A DNA stretch of 64,000 bases, from NCBI RefSeq assembly GCF_017873765.1, contig NZ_JAGGKP010000007.1, positions 1 to 64,000 of the forward strand, read 5' to 3'. The number at the start of each line of letters is the position of its first letter. The first letter of the stretch is position 1. Shown piece after piece: positions 1-8,902 of this stretch. Under the pieces are notes generated by a model. That model made no database searches and had not been told where the DNA came from. It saw only the letters and a list, made by a program, of their open reading frames with translations. The translations under genes and the position numbers were made by a program. Source of the stretch: Paenibacillus sediminis (GTDB lineage Bacteria > Bacillota > Bacilli > Paenibacillales > Paenibacillaceae).

Positions 1-50
1 CGTAAAACCGCGGAATATCAACGCTTAGGCTATCGGACAGGCTCACGTTC
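1..50 (-). other. Possible start of a group I intron inside tRNA-Leu
   Basis: Directly after the anticodon loop the minus strand can form a P1-like helix: exon CAGGT (55-51) pairs with GCCTG (42-38), four Watson-Crick pairs plus a terminal U-G wobble at the presumed splice site, with an 8-nt loop. A U-G pair at the 5' splice site is a hallmark of group I introns, and bacterial tRNA anticodon loops are known homes for them. The conserved P4-P7 core is not inside the window, so this is an inference. A degenerate tRNA is the main alternative. Confidence 0.35.
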
Positions 51-89
51 ACCTGAACCGTGCGCGTCTGCCAATTCCGCCACGACCGC
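51..89 (-). tRNA. 5' half of tRNA-Leu (anticodon CAG), 3' half missing
   Basis: Reading the minus strand from 89 there is a normal tRNA-Leu 5' half: acceptor strand GCGGTCG (89-83), a D-arm of the GGCGGAATTGGCAGAC type, anticodon stem CACGG (62-58) and loop TTCAGGT (57-51) with anticodon CAG at 55-53. The expected partner strand CCGTG does not follow, and no T-arm or acceptor complement CGACCGC occurs in the last 50 bases, where an ordinary tRNA-Leu of about 86-89 nt should finish. The gene is therefore interrupted after loop position 38, or it is a remnant. The 5' half is unmistakable; the fate of the 3' half cannot be seen here. Confidence 0.75.
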
Positions 90-279
90 AAGTATAAATG
101 TACACTGATGTTCTTCAGCGACAATGTTTATGATATCACGCATAAAATGGAGAGTCAACCTTCTAAATGACCCCAATAATTTACAGCTTGAATGTATGGA
201 TTTCACCTTGATTAAATGACACATGTTCGGGTAAAATAGGAACGTAAGTTCGTATTTTTACATAAGGCAGGTGGGCATA
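90..279. other. Spacer between tRNA remnant and first gene
   Basis: AT-rich sequence. The bases just upstream of the tRNA (90-130) should hold its promoter on the minus strand; no clear hexamers stand out. No gene or repeat seen. Confidence 0.5.
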
Positions 280-726
280 ATGGCATCGGTGCTTATCACT
301 AACGATGAATTGTCACTGATTAAAAGTTATTTAATCTATATATTTATACAGCGTGTATTTGAACGGGATTCCAAAATTATGGAACAGAGCGGCGTATTTA
401 AAACACCAGAACTATATATTGAAGTTGTTCAGACAGCTATTGACAGGGTATCACTGCTCCTTCGTGAAGCGAAGAAGCAGTTTCAGCAGCATCACATTCG
501 TGTCTATTCGATTAAGCAAAGCGATGCTGGCATTACAGCGCATTACGAATGCCGTGGATATCACGGTCAAATGAATATTCTATGGTCGACATTTCGAGCT
601 GAAATGATGAAACGGATGCGTGCTTATTTAGGATACAGACCTCGTGAAACAGTAGAAGAGCCGCTCCTTATAAACGACTCTCCTGTTTCATTCTATATTC
701 ATACATCGCCTTCAGAACACAGTTAA
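280..726 (+). CDS. Conserved-looking hypothetical protein
   Basis: I do not recognise this 148-residue protein. It has no signal peptide or membrane segment and is mostly helical in character, with charged helices around residues 15-75 and a lysine/arginine-rich stretch (EMMKRMRAYLGYRPRE) near 112-127. ATG at 280 is preferred over the in-frame GTG at 271 because AGGTGG (269-274) sits five bases before the ATG. It stands alone between the tRNA remnant and a convergent small gene. Its base composition matches its neighbours, so I see no sign of recent transfer. Confidence 0.7.
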   Translation: MASVLITNDELSLIKSYLIYIFIQRVFERDSKIMEQSGVFKTPELYIEVVQTAIDRVSLLLREAKKQFQQHHIRVYSIKQSDAGITAHYECRGYHGQMNILWSTFRAEMMKRMRAYLGYRPRETVEEPLLINDSPVSFYIHTSPSEHS

Positions 727-731
727 TTCCT

Positions 732-947
732 TCACTCGAAAGGATTACGGCGCGGAGTGCTAAAAGGCTGGATATCGTAGGATCGGTTTAATTTTACGAC
801 ACGCCGATTTTGTCTGCGGATTAAGACGTGCTCCTCATCCCAAGCGACAACGATGCCAATCACATCATTCGTCTCAAGCGCATCGCGAACGACCCTCACC
901 TTCTCTCCAGAAAGGCGGTATGTATTCAGTTGTTCATCGCTAATCAT
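732..947 (-). CDS. Small hypothetical protein (71 aa)
   Basis: A 71-residue protein with a GGAGGAG ribosome binding site about ten bases before the ATG. The pattern KVRVVRDAL..NDVIGIVVAWDEEHVLIRR..RRVVKLNRSY suggests a compact beta-strand fold such as an SH3-like or Hfq/KOW-like barrel; this is only a pattern impression. The C terminus is proline/arginine rich (STPRRNPFE). It lies just downstream of another small minus-strand gene and a terminator, so it may have its own promoter. No function can be assigned. Confidence 0.65.
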   Translation of the reverse strand: MISDEQLNTYRLSGEKVRVVRDALETNDVIGIVVAWDEEHVLIRRQNRRVVKLNRSYDIQPFSTPRRNPFE

Positions 948-966
948 TACCTAATGTCTCCTCCTC

Positions 967-1005
967 AAAAAAGAGACCTAAATGATTCATCTCATTCAGG
1001 TCTCT
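967..1005 (-). terminator. Rho-independent terminator
   Basis: Inverted repeat AGAGACCT (972-979) / AGGTCTCT (998-1005), extended inward by further pairs with one mismatch, followed on the minus strand by a run of T (967-971). It ends the transcript of the 1037-1369 gene. Confidence 0.8.
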
Positions 1006-1036
1006 GTACGTGTGTTCATTTCTAATATTCCTAAAT

Positions 1037-1369
1037 TTATTGCCGCTGCGCATGCTCTTTGCTATCGTTATTCTCGAACCAGAAATCAAGCACTTTGGCA
1101 GACATCACTCGTTGTTCTAAGTATTCCACTTGGCTCGGAGTAAACTGTTTCTTCCAATCGAAAGACAGTTGTTCGCATAAGCTTACAATGGTCAACAATT
1201 CGGACCAAGCAACATAGCGTTTATACCAAAAGAACTGAGGATGTTCAATCATATAGGGATAAAGGTCATCAAATTCAGTATGTTTACAATCTACTGCACG
1301 CTCGAAATGAACCTTTGCTTCCGTTAATTTATCCATAAAGAATTGTTCAGTTACCGGTTCTTTCCCCAT
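1037..1369 (-). CDS. Small hypothetical protein (110 aa)
   Basis: Unrecognised soluble protein with a good GAGGAGG site before its ATG. It is rich in aromatic residues (YPYMIEHPQFFWYKRYVAW near 38-56) and looks mostly alpha-helical; no signal peptide, membrane segment or metal motif is visible. It sits between xpt upstream (about 78 bp gap) and a terminator downstream. It could be co-transcribed with xpt, but nothing in its sequence links it to purine salvage. Confidence 0.65.
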   Translation of the reverse strand: MGKEPVTEQFFMDKLTEAKVHFERAVDCKHTEFDDLYPYMIEHPQFFWYKRYVAWSELLTIVSLCEQLSFDWKKQFTPSQVEYLEQRVMSAKVLDFWFENNDSKEHAQRQ

Positions 1370-1447
1370 GTTACTGCCTCCTCTCCCTAGTTAACCCTAT
1401 TATAAGCCATAAATTTATTGCTGCAAAGGAATTGTTGCCGTATAGGC

Positions 1448-2029
1448 TCAGGCTCGTTCGTCGGCAAATGTAATTTTACCATTCGCAAGCGAAGTGATTT
1501 TAGCTAGTGATTCAAGACGAATTCCTTGTTCACGTATTGAACTAGCCCCATTTTGAAAACATTTCTCCACAACGACCCCAACGCCAACCAGCGATGCACC
1601 GGAGCGCTCAACAATTTTAATAAGTCCTCTTGCCGCATCTCCATTCGCAATAATATCATCGATGAACAAAACTCGGTCCTCTTTCGATAGAAATTGGCGG
1701 GAGATAATAATATCTGTCACGATCCCCTTCGTAAATGAAGGGACACGTTCACTTAAGGAATCAGCATCTGCAAGCAGCGTCTTCTTTCTTCTTGCGAAGA
1801 CGAGCGGTACGCCTAGCTCATAGGCCGTTGCAAAGGCAACTGCAATGCCTGAAGACTCTACGGTGACTACCTTAGTCACGCCTTCCTCGCGAAAGAGACT
1901 CGCAAATTCCTTTCCCATTTCCATCGTAAGCTGCGGATCTACCTGATGATTAAGCAGCGCATCCAATTTTAGAACGTCGTCTGATACGATGACGCCTTCG
2001 TCCGTAATTTTCCGTTTTAATAAATCCAT
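1448..2029 (-). CDS. xpt: Xanthine phosphoribosyltransferase
   Basis: Converts xanthine plus PRPP to XMP in cytosolic purine salvage. The 193-residue product matches the usual Xpt length (about 194). The PRPP-binding motif is visible as VLFIDDIIANGDAA (about residues 122-135), and the N-terminal MDLLKRKI is typical. An in-frame extension of 16 codons upstream is rejected because AGGGGGA lies just before the ATG at 2029. In Bacillus, xpt is the first gene of a purine-riboswitch operon with pbuX; here no pbuX follows and I could not find the guanine aptamer core in the 130 bp upstream. Confidence 0.9.
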   Translation of the reverse strand: MDLLKRKITDEGVIVSDDVLKLDALLNHQVDPQLTMEMGKEFASLFREEGVTKVVTVESSGIAVAFATAYELGVPLVFARRKKTLLADADSLSERVPSFTKGIVTDIIISRQFLSKEDRVLFIDDIIANGDAARGLIKIVERSGASLVGVGVVVEKCFQNGASSIREQGIRLESLAKITSLANGKITFADERA

Positions 2030-2194
2030 GAAGGGTCCCCCTAAAATAGTTCCAGTTCCTTTCCGTAAAAGTAACACACCTATCTATGTTCTATCAACCG
2101 TTTTTACTGCTTTTTCTTCAGTTAAATACGTTCATAGTCATGTCCAGTTCTGTTGTGTCATAACTTGTACTATAAGAACATAAGGGGGATCAGT

Positions 2195-3244
2195 ATGAAA
2201 AGTGTTGTCCGTGTGTTGCAAATTGCTTTTACATATATCGGAACGATCGTGGGCGCTGGCTTCGCTACAGGCCAGGAAATATTGCAATTTTTCACGCAAT
2301 ACGGCAGATGGGCGACTATAACGATCCTCGTATCTACGATTCTGTTCATTTGGCTCGGTACCAAAACGATGCTGTTAGCGAACACAATTAAAGCAACATC
2401 ATATGAAAGCTTGAATAAACACCTATTCGGCGAACAAGCAGGCAAATGGATTAGTCTGTTCATGCTGGTTGTACTCATTGGAGTGAACAGTACGATGCTC
2501 GCTGGAGCAGGTTCTGTATTTATGGAACATCTAAATTTTCATTATCAAACAGGACTAATCATTACACTGGTAGGCAGTTATTTTCTGCTCAACCGCGGAA
2601 TTGAATCCATCCTTCAAATGAATTCCATTGTCGTACCGATGATGCTCGCGCTGTCTGTCCTTATCATTTCTAACACCATCCATATGCCGAATGCAGACCG
2701 ATTCATTCATTTAACCACTGACAGCAGTTTAACTGCAACGTGGGCTGCCCCTTTTATGTACACTGCCTTTAACTTATCGATGGCCCAAGCTGTACTTGTA
2801 CCAATTGGTTCACATACGGAAAGCCGTAGAGTCATCCGCTTAGGCGGCATTATCGGCGGCATTGGCATTGGATTTATGTTAATGGCTGCACATTTTGCAA
2901 TGTCTCCGCTCATGCCTGGCATTATGCAATTTGAAATTCCGATGGGCAATATCGCCTCCATGCTCGGTATCGTGATTCAAATCGTATATGTCATTCTTAT
3001 TTACTTAGAAATCTTCACAACATTCGTTGCCGACATCTATGGCGTTACATTACAGCTTCAGCCGCGCATCTCGCTCTCACCGAAATTAATTCGGATAGCT
3101 CTCTTGTTCATCTGCTTCTTCCTGAGTCAATTTGGATTCAGCTCGCTGCTTTCCATTTTGTATCCATTGTTCGGTCTAATTAGTATGGTATGGATTGTTA
3201 TGCTTGTTAGGGTCAATAATTCGAGTGTCAAGACGATAAAGTGA
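2195..3244 (+). CDS. YkvI-like multi-pass membrane transporter
   Basis: 349-residue integral membrane protein with about ten hydrophobic segments. The N-terminal YIGTIVGAGFATGQEILQFF pattern (residues 13-32), with its glycine-rich unwound helix, is characteristic of the LeuT/APC-like fold and of the YkvI family (uncharacterised, related to branched-chain amino acid and NSS-type carriers). Substrate unknown. The start at 2195 follows AAGGGGGATC; the frame is open further upstream but lacks a ribosome site there. The 3' end overlaps the convergent yhaN-like gene by 17 bp with no terminator between them. Confidence 0.8.
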   Translation: MKSVVRVLQIAFTYIGTIVGAGFATGQEILQFFTQYGRWATITILVSTILFIWLGTKTMLLANTIKATSYESLNKHLFGEQAGKWISLFMLVVLIGVNSTMLAGAGSVFMEHLNFHYQTGLIITLVGSYFLLNRGIESILQMNSIVVPMMLALSVLIISNTIHMPNADRFIHLTTDSSLTATWAAPFMYTAFNLSMAQAVLVPIGSHTESRRVIRLGGIIGGIGIGFMLMAAHFAMSPLMPGIMQFEIPMGNIASMLGIVIQIVYVILIYLEIFTTFVADIYGVTLQLQPRISLSPKLIRIALLFICFFLSQFGFSSLLSILYPLFGLISMVWIVMLVRVNNSSVKTIK

Positions 3245-6200
3245 TCAGCTTCGATTCGGGAATTACCTTCTTAATCTGCTCTACGACATGCTGATGGCAT
3301 GTCATAAGAACGATTTGGTGCATTTCAGCTACCTGTTGGAGAACCGTTAGTGTCCCATCTAGCCTTGCCGCGTCGAAGTTCACGAAAATATCATCAAAGA
3401 GCAGCGGCAGCTTTGTCAGTCCGGACATAGAATCTGCTAGAGCAAAGCGCATAGCTAAATAAAGCTGCTCTGCAGTTCCTCGGCTTAATCTAGCGCTCTC
3501 GATCATACTGCCGTTGTTATGCTCAACGAGCAGTTCCTTATGTCCCACTTTCATCACAATTCGAACGTATCTTCCGCCTGTCATTGCCCAGAAATAGCTC
3601 GATGCCATTTTCAGCACTTGGGGCTGCTTCTCTTCTTCATATATTTTTTGAGTTCTTGCCATGAGCTCTCCGCATATCGCCATGACTGCGTATTGATCGA
3701 CAATGCCTGCAAGCGCAGTACGCTGTTCCTCGAGTTGTTGCAGATGATCATCCTTATGATGAAGAGACTCTATCGATTCTCGTTCTTGGAGCAGACGTCC
3801 CCGCAGCTCCTGCAAGGCCGTTAGCTTCATCTCATGCTGCCTTAGCAGCGATCTCGAATGCTCAAGCTCTCTTTCCAGTTCATCCCCATCTGCATGAGTC
3901 AAGAGTTCATTTAATTCCTCTTGCTCTGTCTGATCGAGTCCAGTATATATAGCCAAGCTTAAATGCCGCGCCTCTTGCTCTAACTGTTTACGTCTTTCTG
4001 CCGCTGCCGCATTTCTTAGAAGACTTTCTTCATCGCTCGCTTGCCCTTCTTGCAACAGTCTGTCTTGGAGTGAACTGAGCTGCTGCAGACGATCGCGGTT
4101 TTGCGATAACTGAGTCTCTACAGCGTCCTTCTGTAAACGAAGCTTGTCCCACTCCTGCTTACGTCCTTTTTGTTCTTCCAGCGTTGCTCCAATTTGATGC
4201 AAATATGCGGCTGCAGAGACGCCTTCTTCTGGTCTGCGGCCCTCCAGCACTGCACAGCAAGCGTCCTCAAACAATTCACAATCCTGCTGAGTTTGGGCAA
4301 GCCTGTGATCCAGCTTACCTATTCGATGTACAATGTCCATCCCTTGCTCTGTAAAGGCGAATATGTCCAATACCGCCTCCGGTGAAAGATCAGGTTCCAA
4401 TTTCCGCGTGACAAGCCACGCTTCCCAGTCTTGTTCCAATTGTTCAAATTTCTGCTCTTGCGCAGAAGTTTCGATCAGGACACGTTCCACTTCTGCCCTA
4501 GCAACTTCCCACCGGCTGCGTGCGGACTCCACATCGCGACGCAAGAGTTGATTATGCTGAATAAAGTGCTTAAAGCGGTCCATAAGCAGACGTATTTGCT
4601 GCAGTTCCCGCTCCATTTCACCGGCATCGATGATGAAATTGTCGGCCTTACCCGAACGTCCTGCCGCAGTAAACGGGTGATGAAATAGAGAAGAGAGCAG
4701 CTGCTGAAGCCGCTCTTCTGCCCCATTTTGTTCCCGACTTTTTGTTTTGTTAAATGAACCTCTTCTCGTAGACGTCTGTTTATTTTTCAACCCTTGCAGT
4801 AACAGGACATCAACAGCCAGCAGTACAGCCGCGGAAATAGCAGCTCCCCAAGTTGTACCTGACAGCCACAACAGCAAAGGCATAATTACAGTGAACACTG
4901 CACTCCCCGTGAACAGCTTTACATATAAGCTGCGCATTTTTCGGCTAAACTGGATTTCAGCTTCTTGCTGCTGTTCTCTGCTTACAATCGTCATTTTCTG
5001 TTCGCGCCATCGATCCAGCTCATACTGCAGTTCATTCCAGAGGCTCACAATTTGCTCTTCATCCGCAGGCTTCAGCATCGAAAATTGATTCTTCCCATCT
5101 GCAACGCTTTCCGATAAGCGGACTTCAGCAGACTTAACCTCCATCTCAGCTGCAGATAATCGGCGCCTGCTCTGCTGCAGATCGCTTTGCAAATGATCCA
5201 TTTCACGATCATAGTTTGCGAACTGCTCAGCATAACGGCGAACGGCTTCCCTTTCGCCCACCGCTCCTGAGAAGGACTGAAGATCATCTTCATTCCAAGC
5301 TGCATTAATTTGGCGCAAGATTCTAGATAGCTGAAGCTGTAACGACTCTTTTTCCGCCTTTAACTGGGTCAGCTCTTCCTTACGCTTCTCATAGTTCTCC
5401 AGTCTGCTGTATAACTTATCGATAATAGCCGACTGTTCAAGCAGTGGTTCATCGAGTGTAATACTGTTTATTTCAAGAAGGAGACGATCTTTCGTACGCT
5501 GAAGTTCATTGATCGTAAGATGTATGTTGCTTAATTCCTGCTGAGTCATGTTCCAGCGCTCCACAATGTTTTCCGGGAATTGTGAAAATACAGGCAGAGA
5601 GGCAAGTTCCATCTTCACTTCTTGCAGCTTCAGCCACGCTTCCCGTACACTTATTGTTCTCTGAAGCTTCGTTACATCAGCTTGAAGCTTAGATTTGAGC
5701 TGCTCAAGTTCTGCCAAATGCTTATCGGTGCGCTCCAGTTCGGCAGCAAGCTCGTTAAACCGTCCTATATGCAGACGGCTCTCGGCTATGGTATCTTCCA
5801 GTTTCTCAATACTTTGTATAATTTTAGCTGCTTCTTGATTTCTTCCTCTCGGTTTATACAACTTGTCCATTTCAGCAGTCAGTTTACGTTCAGCATGAAC
5901 GATCGATGAACCGCCGCCGATACCGGCATGAAATAAGAAGCTGCTCATTTCTTCGGATTGAAGAAGCGCAACCTCTTGCAGTTCCGTAAGTGATATCGCG
6001 AAAATTTGCTTGAACATTTCCCGGGACATACCACCTAGCAAAATACGTTCCATCTCACTCTGAGTCAACTGCTCTAAATTGCCTTCCGCATTCGTTCTTG
6101 TTATACGAAGACGTTCACTGCGGCCTCCTTGCAGCTTTGTCCCCTCAGGAGGCTGAGCGTAACGTTCGATAAGCCACTTAGTTCCCTCTTCATCCGAAGC

Positions 6201-6419
6201 GATCATGCTCCCTCCGTGTACTCCAGAGTGAACAGGTTCGTAACGTTCTTGCGTATATGTTCGACTAGGAATACCATAGAGCATCGATCGCATAAACCCT
6301 AGAACTGTACTTTTACCAGCTTCATTAGGACCATATAGAATCGTTACATTCTCATCCAGATCAAATTCTCTTTGCTGGATGTGGCCAAAACCTTCAATGT
6401 GCAATTTATGTATTTTCAT
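3228..6419 (-). CDS. yhaN: YhaN-like SMC/Rad50-type ATPase with membrane hairpin
   Basis: About 1063 residues, organised like SbcC/Rad50: N-terminal Walker A GPNEAGKST (30-38), long coiled coils, then a C-terminal signature LSRGTAEQLYLAM and Walker B LLFDDIFVNFD. Instead of a CxxC zinc hook, the middle of the coiled coil (about residues 498-543) holds two hydrophobic helices (roughly VFTVIMPLLLWLSG and AAISAAVLLAVDVLLL), which suggests membrane attachment. The gene overlaps yhaO by ATGA. Starts at 6428 (GTG), 6425 and 6419 are possible; 6419 has the best spaced GGGGTGAT. Presumed partner of the YhaO nuclease in DNA or RNA end processing; substrate not known. Confidence 0.88.
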   Translation of the reverse strand: MKIHKLHIEGFGHIQQREFDLDENVTILYGPNEAGKSTVLGFMRSMLYGIPSRTYTQERYEPVHSGVHGGSMIASDEEGTKWLIERYAQPPEGTKLQGGRSERLRITRTNAEGNLEQLTQSEMERILLGGMSREMFKQIFAISLTELQEVALLQSEEMSSFLFHAGIGGGSSIVHAERKLTAEMDKLYKPRGRNQEAAKIIQSIEKLEDTIAESRLHIGRFNELAAELERTDKHLAELEQLKSKLQADVTKLQRTISVREAWLKLQEVKMELASLPVFSQFPENIVERWNMTQQELSNIHLTINELQRTKDRLLLEINSITLDEPLLEQSAIIDKLYSRLENYEKRKEELTQLKAEKESLQLQLSRILRQINAAWNEDDLQSFSGAVGEREAVRRYAEQFANYDREMDHLQSDLQQSRRRLSAAEMEVKSAEVRLSESVADGKNQFSMLKPADEEQIVSLWNELQYELDRWREQKMTIVSREQQQEAEIQFSRKMRSLYVKLFTGSAVFTVIMPLLLWLSGTTWGAAISAAVLLAVDVLLLQGLKNKQTSTRRGSFNKTKSREQNGAEERLQQLLSSLFHHPFTAAGRSGKADNFIIDAGEMERELQQIRLLMDRFKHFIQHNQLLRRDVESARSRWEVARAEVERVLIETSAQEQKFEQLEQDWEAWLVTRKLEPDLSPEAVLDIFAFTEQGMDIVHRIGKLDHRLAQTQQDCELFEDACCAVLEGRRPEEGVSAAAYLHQIGATLEEQKGRKQEWDKLRLQKDAVETQLSQNRDRLQQLSSLQDRLLQEGQASDEESLLRNAAAAERRKQLEQEARHLSLAIYTGLDQTEQEELNELLTHADGDELERELEHSRSLLRQHEMKLTALQELRGRLLQERESIESLHHKDDHLQQLEEQRTALAGIVDQYAVMAICGELMARTQKIYEEEKQPQVLKMASSYFWAMTGGRYVRIVMKVGHKELLVEHNNGSMIESARLSRGTAEQLYLAMRFALADSMSGLTKLPLLFDDIFVNFDAARLDGTLTVLQQVAEMHQIVLMTCHQHVVEQIKKVIPESKLITLSS

Positions 6420-6424
6420 AACCA

Positions 6425-7708
6425 TCACCCCAGATCTGAATGATCATGAAGAAGCGCAGCTGCCATCTCCTTCGCACGCTTTATTAAATTTATTTTATCT
6501 TCATGGCTCATCTTATTTAGCAGCTGACGTATATGGCGATTCTCAGCTAAAGGCGCCAGTGCACTGTCGACAATTTCTTCACCTAGTTTTTCGTCCCGCT
6601 CAGCTTTCTGACCTAATCGAAACAGTTCGCCGAGAAAGCTGTCCTCTTCAATGAGCAGCTGATGGTCCACTTCAGCGCTGGTGGCCACCTTTATTTTCTC
6701 GATCCACACCAATTGGTGAACAGGATGAAGGGCCTCTCGTCTTCGTATTTCCTGAAGCAGATCCTCCAGCACATATCCTGCTTCCAGCTTATGATGCAAA
6801 ATCCCTCGACCCGTTATATGAATCCGAACAAGACTCATTTTGCGTGCAGACTTCTCCCTAATGACGTCCAGGAGCTCCTCAATATTTAATTTCAAATCTT
6901 CTTCGGTCTGCATTCCGTCAATGGACAGTTCTTCTTCATACCAACGAACGTTGGCCAGTTCATGAAATGTAAGAGAACACTTGCTTTCCTCGTTTACATC
7001 TACAACGTAGCATCCTTTAGGGCCTGTCTCCTTAATATGCCGTCCCTGAATATTTCCAGGATACACGATTGCAGGTGACACACTCAGCACTTGCCTTTTA
7101 TGAATATGACCTAATGCCCAATAATCAAACCCGGAACGGAATAAATCATTCCGGGTGCAAGGTGCATACGAATCATGCTCGTTATTTCCATCTACATTGG
7201 CATGCAGAATTGCAATATGAAAGAGATTGGATGCAGAATCCCGTGTGAAAGACAACGCTAAGTTATCCGTTATTGACGATGTCCGGTACGAAACACCGCC
7301 AACGACTGCAACGGGTTCGCCTGTGCCGCGATGGCAAGCGATCACCTTCTCAACTTCAGGTCCAAAAACATGAACATTGCTGGGCACACGCAAGTTAGCT
7401 TTCGGACTATCAAGCGGGTCGTGATTGCCGTGGATCATATATACTGGAATGCCGTGATGTTCTAACTGCTGCATTGCCTCTTGAAACCTTAGCTGAGCAC
7501 GAAGCGAAGACTGCCCCGCATCATAAATGTCGCCGCTTAGTACGATAAAATCGACCTTTTCCTCTACTCCGAGCTGAACTAAGTTTTCTAAAGCGGCAAA
7601 TGTAGATTCCCTAAGATGTGCCCTGACTTGATCTGTAACACCTGATAAGCCGATGAAGAGACTGTCTAGATGTAAATCTGCCGCATGTATAAAACGAAAT
7701 GGCTGCAT
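6425..7708 (-). CDS. yhaO: YhaO-like metallophosphoesterase (SbcD/Mre11 family exonuclease)
   Basis: 427-residue calcineurin-type phosphoesterase. Metal-binding blocks are in order: HAADLHLDS (about 9-17), LSGDIYD (about 57-63), HGNHDPLDS (about 97-105), the single histidine in LHANVDG, and ALGHIHK. This is the SbcD/Mre11 arrangement. The C-terminal 150 residues are helical and should cap or contact the YhaN ATPase encoded next with a 4-bp overlap. ATG at 7708 is preceded by an in-frame GTG at 7711; the ribosome site is weak, fitting read-through from the glycosyltransferase gene 14 bp upstream. The yhaM nuclease gene of Bacillus is not adjacent. Confidence 0.88.
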   Translation of the reverse strand: MQPFRFIHAADLHLDSLFIGLSGVTDQVRAHLRESTFAALENLVQLGVEEKVDFIVLSGDIYDAGQSSLRAQLRFQEAMQQLEHHGIPVYMIHGNHDPLDSPKANLRVPSNVHVFGPEVEKVIACHRGTGEPVAVVGGVSYRTSSITDNLALSFTRDSASNLFHIAILHANVDGNNEHDSYAPCTRNDLFRSGFDYWALGHIHKRQVLSVSPAIVYPGNIQGRHIKETGPKGCYVVDVNEESKCSLTFHELANVRWYEEELSIDGMQTEEDLKLNIEELLDVIREKSARKMSLVRIHITGRGILHHKLEAGYVLEDLLQEIRRREALHPVHQLVWIEKIKVATSAEVDHQLLIEEDSFLGELFRLGQKAERDEKLGEEIVDSALAPLAENRHIRQLLNKMSHEDKINLIKRAKEMAAALLHDHSDLG

Positions 7709-7722
7709 CACTACTCACTCTT

Positions 7723-8847
7723 TCATTTTTGATATTGCAAATATATTTTTTTCAATTCATGTACGACACGGCTTAGTGAATATTCTGATTTCGCCTTATC
7801 CCATCCCGATCTCGCTAATTCGTAGCGGTAGGCTGGGTCGATGATAACTTTCTCCATGGCATCCGCCAGAGCTATCGGGTCTTCAGGAGGGACAAGCAGT
7901 CCATTAACACCATCTTCAATTTGCTCAGCGATACCGCCGACGTTCGTTCCTATTAAGGTGAGCAGGCACAGTGCCGCCTCGGCGAACACAGACCCGAATG
8001 CTTCTGCCCTTGATGGAAGGACAAAGATATCAAAGAACGGCATAAATTCTTCGGGATGAAGCGTATATCCGTAAAAAATAGTTTCATTATATATTCCTAA
8101 TTTTTTCGCGAGCTGCTCTAGTTCCATACGAATTGGACCATCACCAATAATATGAAGAACATAACTTTGCCCTCTATTTTTCAGCTCAGCACACGCATAC
8201 AGCAAAATATCCAGCCCTTTCGCAGGAACTAAGCGGCATACTGTAATAAATTGCGGAACCTCATTCTCGTGAGGAATTGGCTTAAATCTTTTCTCGTCAT
8301 AGCCGTTCGGAATGACTGTAATGTGATCCGGTTTATCCACGTAAGAGGATAAGTAATCTCGAAATGAATAAGACACGGTGAGGAGTCGATCCGCCCGGTG
8401 TTCTATTTCTCTATATATCGAAGTGAGAAATTGATGTTCCAGTCCGCCCTCCTCAATCCGTCCGTTGAGTATAAGCTCGCGTTCATAACTCGAGTGAATC
8501 GTCTGAATAACGGGCGTGTCTGGGAATACTTGCTTCATTACAAGTCCTGCAATGGGATGATGTGCATGAATAAGATCAAACGGCTTCGTTAATCTTAGTT
8601 TGGTCCACCACAAATAATCTTTGTACGTTTGTATATATTTTTGAACAATTGGACTTTGTTCATAACGTTTCCAATCAAAGGTATGAAACTGGATTTCCTC
8701 TTGACCTTTATTCCGAATCCGTTTTGGAAGAGAGAAAAGCTCCATCTCCCAGTGCGGTGAACTAAAACGTTCTTGTAAATGCGGAATCATTGAGGATACA
8801 CCCCCCGGTTGTTCCGGCGGAAAGAATAGCGCCTGCAGTAATCTCAT
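7723..8847 (-). CDS. Glycosyltransferase, GT4 (GT-B) family
   Basis: 374-residue cytosolic or membrane-associated sugar transferase. The N-terminal FFPPEQPGGVSSM is the acceptor-side glycine loop. The C-terminal Rossmann half shows FITVCRLVPAKGLDILL, IIGDGPIRMELE, and the donor-binding EAFGSVFAEA (E-x7-E, about 285). Acceptor and sugar are unknown; the family makes glycolipids, teichoic acid linkages or spore sugars. A strong AAAGGAGG precedes the ATG. It is the first gene of a run with yhaO and yhaN, an odd pairing, and its promoter region carries a LexA-like box. Confidence 0.85.
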   Translation of the reverse strand: MRLLQALFFPPEQPGGVSSMIPHLQERFSSPHWEMELFSLPKRIRNKGQEEIQFHTFDWKRYEQSPIVQKYIQTYKDYLWWTKLRLTKPFDLIHAHHPIAGLVMKQVFPDTPVIQTIHSSYERELILNGRIEEGGLEHQFLTSIYREIEHRADRLLTVSYSFRDYLSSYVDKPDHITVIPNGYDEKRFKPIPHENEVPQFITVCRLVPAKGLDILLYACAELKNRGQSYVLHIIGDGPIRMELEQLAKKLGIYNETIFYGYTLHPEEFMPFFDIFVLPSRAEAFGSVFAEAALCLLTLIGTNVGGIAEQIEDGVNGLLVPPEDPIALADAMEKVIIDPAYRYELARSGWDKAKSEYSLSRVVHELKKIYLQYQK

Positions 8848-8902
8848 GAGGAGTTCCTCCTTTCAAAGTGTCTTTTCATAAGTTCTAAAATTATGATATA
8901 TT

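Noticed and set aside
30-224. Open frame of 64 codons on the minus strand
   Set aside because: It reads through the tRNA-Leu 5' half and gives the artificial VAELADAHGSG pattern seen wherever tRNA-Leu is translated.
2030-2160. Guanine riboswitch upstream of xpt
   Set aside because: Expected from Bacillus, but I could not find the aptamer core sequence or a matching three-way junction.
3519-6654. Several open frames on the plus strand opposite yhaN/yhaO
   Set aside because: They are antisense to well-conserved coding sequence and lack ribosome sites or family resemblance.
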